Below, piece by piece: positions 61,200 to 64,000 of a DNA stretch of 64,000 bases. Source of the stretch: Pseudoips prasinana. Lineage: Eukaryota > Arthropoda > Insecta > Lepidoptera > Nolidae. The position numbers and the translations under genes are program-made. The stretch's first letter is position 1; every line of letters begins with the position of its first letter. Under the pieces are notes generated by a model, which was not told the DNA's origin, did not search any database, and saw only the letters and a program-made list of their open reading frames with translations. The DNA lies in NCBI GenBank assembly GCA_951640165.1, contig OX621263.1, positions 13,646,001 to 13,710,000 on the forward strand. The letters are read 5' to 3'.

Positions 61200-61522
61200 C
61201 AACACAGCGTTCGTTATGGCGCAAAACTCATTTATATTACTAATGACATTTCGAGATATTTAAAATGGCGGATAATAATGCGCGGCAAAAAGTGTATTTT
61301 ATAGTTTTTTTTTATATTATTCATGTGTTATTGTGTTTGTGATTAATTTTTACGTTTGCCGGCCTTTGACTTTATATTGCAATTACTTGGACGGGTAATT
61401 GACTGGTTTGGTTGTGAAGTCCCCGCTTTGTCGGTAGTTACACTTTGATCTTGACATCGACTTTATTTTCAAAGCAGTAGGACCTGATTTCATTATGCAA
61501 AAGTATCCACGGAAATGATGTT
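61200..61522 (+). other. Possible host 5' exon with splice donor
   Basis: ACAGCGTTCG..ATGGCGCAAAAC and AAAATGGCGGATAATAATGC carry ATGGC words like YY1/Pho sites, which are common at insect promoters. A 25-codon frame (61265-61342) begins with a good A-3 context. The stretch is GC-richer than its flanks and ends CGGAAATGATGTT followed by GTAAGTAA, a near-perfect splice donor at 61523. No downstream exon is identified in the window, so this is an inference only. Confidence 0.25.
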
Positions 61523-61853
61523 GTAAGTAAATTACCTACTTTTAAATAAAGATTTACAATTCGGCGTTACATAAAGAAAAATTAAAAAAAATACACAATA
61601 TAGAATAATTTATCTTGTTAGTCTATGTCAGTCTTGTGTGTTAAATTATTGAAATAACTGTGTAGGTATGTCGTCAAGTTCCACGCTAATTATTTTTTAC
61701 GCCATATTTAATTGTATAATATCGATCGACTTGATTGACACTTTGATTAAGAATTTATGGTTAAATTATTATGTTTTAATAAAAACCGAACAGTAAAAAA
61801 TTTGAGTCTCTAACTGGCAAAAGGGATGTTTAGATAACCTTTAAATAATTGTG
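61523..61853. other. Nothing recognised (possible intron)
   Basis: AT-rich, follows the candidate splice donor. Confidence 0.3.
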
Positions 61854-62245
61854 TGTTACCAGTGATGAGTTACGGAACAGAGACATGGTCACTTACTATG
61901 GTCCTTATTAGAAGACTCAGGGTCACCCAAAGAGCAGTGGAGAGGGCTATCGAATAGATCGAATCAGTAATGTCGAAATCCGCAGGCGAACCAATTTTAT
62001 AACCGGAAGAATTGCACAGTTGGAGTGGCAATGTGCGTTGAACCGACGGCTGTTGGGGCAGAAAAGTTCTCGAGTAGCGACCACGAATCGGAAGACGCAG
62101 CGCGGGCAGGCCACAAACTAGATGTACTGATGATCTTGTGCGGATCGCTGGAAACCGCTGGATGCACAAGACCGGCAATTTTGGAGATCTTTGGGGGAGG
62201 CCTTTGTCCAGCAGTGGATGTCTTTCGGCTGATATAATAATGATG
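61854..62245 (+). mobile_element. RTE LINE C-terminal fragment, heavily mutated
   Basis: Starts SYGTETWSLTMVLIRRLRVT then QRAVERAIE and a TAG; later pieces EPTAVGAEKFSS.. and QQWMSFG appear in other frames. Collinear with residues about 310-419 of the 53898 copy plus the tail, with several indels. Ends ATAATAATGATGATGACG. Confidence 0.8.
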
Positions 62246-62497
62246 ATGACGATGCTAAACGGGTTTGCACTTGACCACAATCTCACCTGATGGAAAGTGA
62301 AGATGTGGTCAAGCGAAGACAATGATAGACAAGAAAATGGATAAGTTCATGGAGGTCTTGAGCGCATTGTCCAAGAAACAGCTTGTAGAAACCGATAAGC
62401 CTGCGACCTTATGTCGATGATCTAAGCTTGGCAGCTTCTTAATTGTTAGGTCTCTATCATCGATTATCCTGTGAGCGCACAATATATTGTATTATTT
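62246..62497. other. Nothing recognised
   Basis: Mixed composition, including CTCACCTGATGGAAAGTGAA, a phrase like repeat J, but too short to assign. Confidence 0.35.
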
Positions 62498-62990
62498 GAC
62501 GGGCCGGTTGACGTGATTGCTAGATACTTACCTTGCACGCCGCAGGTCTTGGGTTCGATCCCCACCTTGGGGCTCTACCGGCTAAGTCGCTGAACATCGA
62601 TATTTTTAATGGCGTTCAAATATTTACAGGTTAAAAATGACTTAATCCATCGTTAAATCGGCTTCCATGAGTACATGTGACGTCATAAATGGTCCGGAAT
62701 CGATTGTCAACGTTGAAGCCGAATTAACGATTGATTAAGTCATTTTTAACCTTTATTTATTTTAACGCCATTTAAGAAATCGATGTTCGGTGACTTAGCC
62801 GTTAGAGCCCTAGGACGGATATTTGTGTGCATGGATAAGTCTGTTTGTCCTGAGCCTGTATGTAATTATCTATACAAGTATGTATTTACAAAAGAAAAGT
62901 AGTATATGAGTTATCTGGTTTCCATAGTACAAGCTTTACTTTCTTTGGGATCAGATGGCTGGGTATGTAAAATGTCCCAGGATATTCATA
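62498..62990 (+). mobile_element. SINE-B copy, split by M2
   Basis: Head 62498-62568 (GACGGGCCGGTTGACGTGAT, GGGTTCGATCCCCACC), body and tail 62811-62990 (AGGACGGATATTTGTGTGCA to AATGTCCCAGGATATTCATA). Confidence 0.87.
62569..62810. mobile_element. M2 foldback MITE (copy 3) inside SINE-B
   Basis: GGGGCTCTACCGGCTAAGTC to GACTTAGCCGTTAGAGCCC, 242 bp, with CATGTGACGTCATAAATGGT in the centre. Same site and orientation within SINE-B as copy 1 at 357-589. Confidence 0.87.
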
Positions 62991-63430
62991 TTATGTAAGT
63001 TGTGGGTCTTCCGGCAAAAACTTTTTGAAAAGGATTAACATAGACATAAGTTTATTAGGTCGTTGCCATTCATTGCCGTAACAACTACGCTTGTCTGCTT
63101 TGTTATGGCTATGCATATCAATTTAAATTCTTTACATAAAGACATTTGTAATAGGCAAGACCATCAGAAATAGCTTACTAATAGTAGTGTACTATTATGA
63201 CTATATTACTGACTAATATTAGTTCAGTTGACGTGGTTTTAGTGGATATACTTGAATTACAAAAACCATCCTTATTGCTCACATGATAAGGGTGTTGTAA
63301 AGGTCGGTGTCTCCACCTACGTCTTGTTGACTTTAGGTGAGAATGACTGTACCACATCAGCAGTATAGATAAAATTAATTGTGGTCCAAACTTAAAATAC
63401 ACCTTAGAAACAACAATTTTAGTTGGAATG
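62991..63430. other. Nothing recognised
   Basis: AT-rich unique sequence. Confidence 0.4.
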
Positions 63431-63442
63431 TTTTATGTGTCT

Positions 63443-63574
63443 CGTCATCATCATCATCATATAAGCCGAAAGACGTCCACTGCTGGACAAAGGCCTCCCC
63501 CAAAGATCTCCACAATTGCCGGTTTTGCGCTATTCGCATCCAGCAGTTTCCAGCGACCCGCACAAGATCATCGG
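63443..63574 (-). mobile_element. Very short RTE insertion with exact target duplication
   Basis: The minus frame reads MRVAGNCWMRIAQNRQLWRS then LGEAFVQQWTSFG, the last residues of RTE, then the (ATG)n tail. Flanked by TTTATGTGTCT at 63432-63442 and 63575-63585, an exact 11-bp duplication. 132 bp long, an extreme 5' truncation. Confidence 0.9.
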
Positions 63575-63663
63575 TTTATGTGTCTATGGAAAGATAATAA
63601 AAAAATCATTCTGGACGAATTACGGCTACAAATCTCCGCAATAGACAAGCGAACTGTGCCAGA

Positions 63664-63890
63664 CATATAGTGTACGAGTGTCTGCGCAAACACAGGGGCA
63701 CTTTCTATTCTATCACTCTCAAGATCCCATGGGACGATTATTGATTCGACGGGAAAGAGGTCAGGTACAGGACCGACGGCTTTAGATGCTCCGCGGAACG
63801 GGGTGTCGAATGCTACCAACTCCCAGACTTGAGGCTGATACTGAAAGAAATTATCTAAAACTAAGAAATTTTCTTTACAGAAAAATCGCA
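63664..63890 (-). mobile_element. SINE-C copy, ends truncated
   Basis: GCGCAAACACAGGGGCACTT, GGAAAGAGGTCAGGTACAGG and CAACTCCCAGACTTGAGGCT. The head is missing at the right. Confidence 0.8.
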
Positions 63891-64000
63891 GTTTTGAGTA
63901 TGGCAACAATTATATTTTTATGTTGGTAGTTTTTGAGTTCTAATTTGTTTTTGTAACGTTGGTATTTTTAGTCTATGTACATTCCGTCGAGTTATGTTAA
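63891..64000. other. Nothing recognised to window end
   Basis: AT-rich, no repeat match. Confidence 0.4.

Overview
This is an AT-rich, repeat-saturated stretch of a eukaryotic nuclear chromosome, almost certainly from a butterfly or moth (Lepidoptera). That call rests on the combination of elements seen: several tRNA-derived SINE families in dozens of copies, short non-autonomous Helitrons ending in a GC hairpin plus CTAG, RTE-type and Jockey/CR1-type LINE remnants, and many MITEs. No bacterial gene organisation, ribosome binding sites or operons are present. I found no intact host protein-coding gene. The only genes I trust are six tRNA-Lys(UUU) genes.

Layout. 1-6 kb: SINEs, a decayed reverse transcriptase and GC-rich repeat fragments. 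6-13 kb: dense SINEs, MITEs and Helitrons, plus two LINE fragments (a C-terminal zinc-knuckle piece and an ORF1-like piece). 13-19 kb: Helitrons and SINEs nested in older repeats. 19.4-20.6 kb: a TTAA-flanked piggyBac-like MITE inside a SINE. 21.3-22.7 kb: a 1392-bp DNA transposon with an exact 8-bp target duplication and arrays of GGACCT motifs near both ends, inside another SINE. 23.1-25.2 kb: a repeat that has expanded into five 140-bp tandem units. 25.2-27.7 kb: a Jockey-like RT fragment and a duplicated segment carrying further insertions. 28-40 kb: the core of the tRNA-Lys cluster, with tandem and inverted copies that share flanking sequence, mixed with LINE 3' ends. 41.9-43.7 kb: a degenerate tandem array with a period of roughly 320-420 bp. 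44-47 kb: a 220-bp inverted-repeat pair enclosing SINEs, a nested SINE and a 500-bp hAT-type MITE. 47-53 kb: scattered repeats. 53.9-55.2 kb: the best-preserved transposon gene, a 5'-truncated RTE reverse transcriptase with a C-terminal frameshift. 56.4-57.4 kb: a tandem duplication holding a small open reading frame, one copy split by a Helitron. 58.1 kb: the sixth tRNA-Lys. 59.5-62 kb: the least repetitive stretch, with a possible 5' exon of a host gene near 61.2-61.5 kb. 62.5-64 kb: more SINE, MITE and RTE fragments.

How the parts relate. The window records layered transposition. SINEs served as landing sites for DNA transposons, RTE and Jockey/CR1 machinery generated truncated LINE tails and SINEs, and tRNA-Lys genes spread locally by segmental duplication. 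Repeat family labels (SINE-A, M1 and so on) are local to this report; they rest on sequence comparison within the window, not on database matches.
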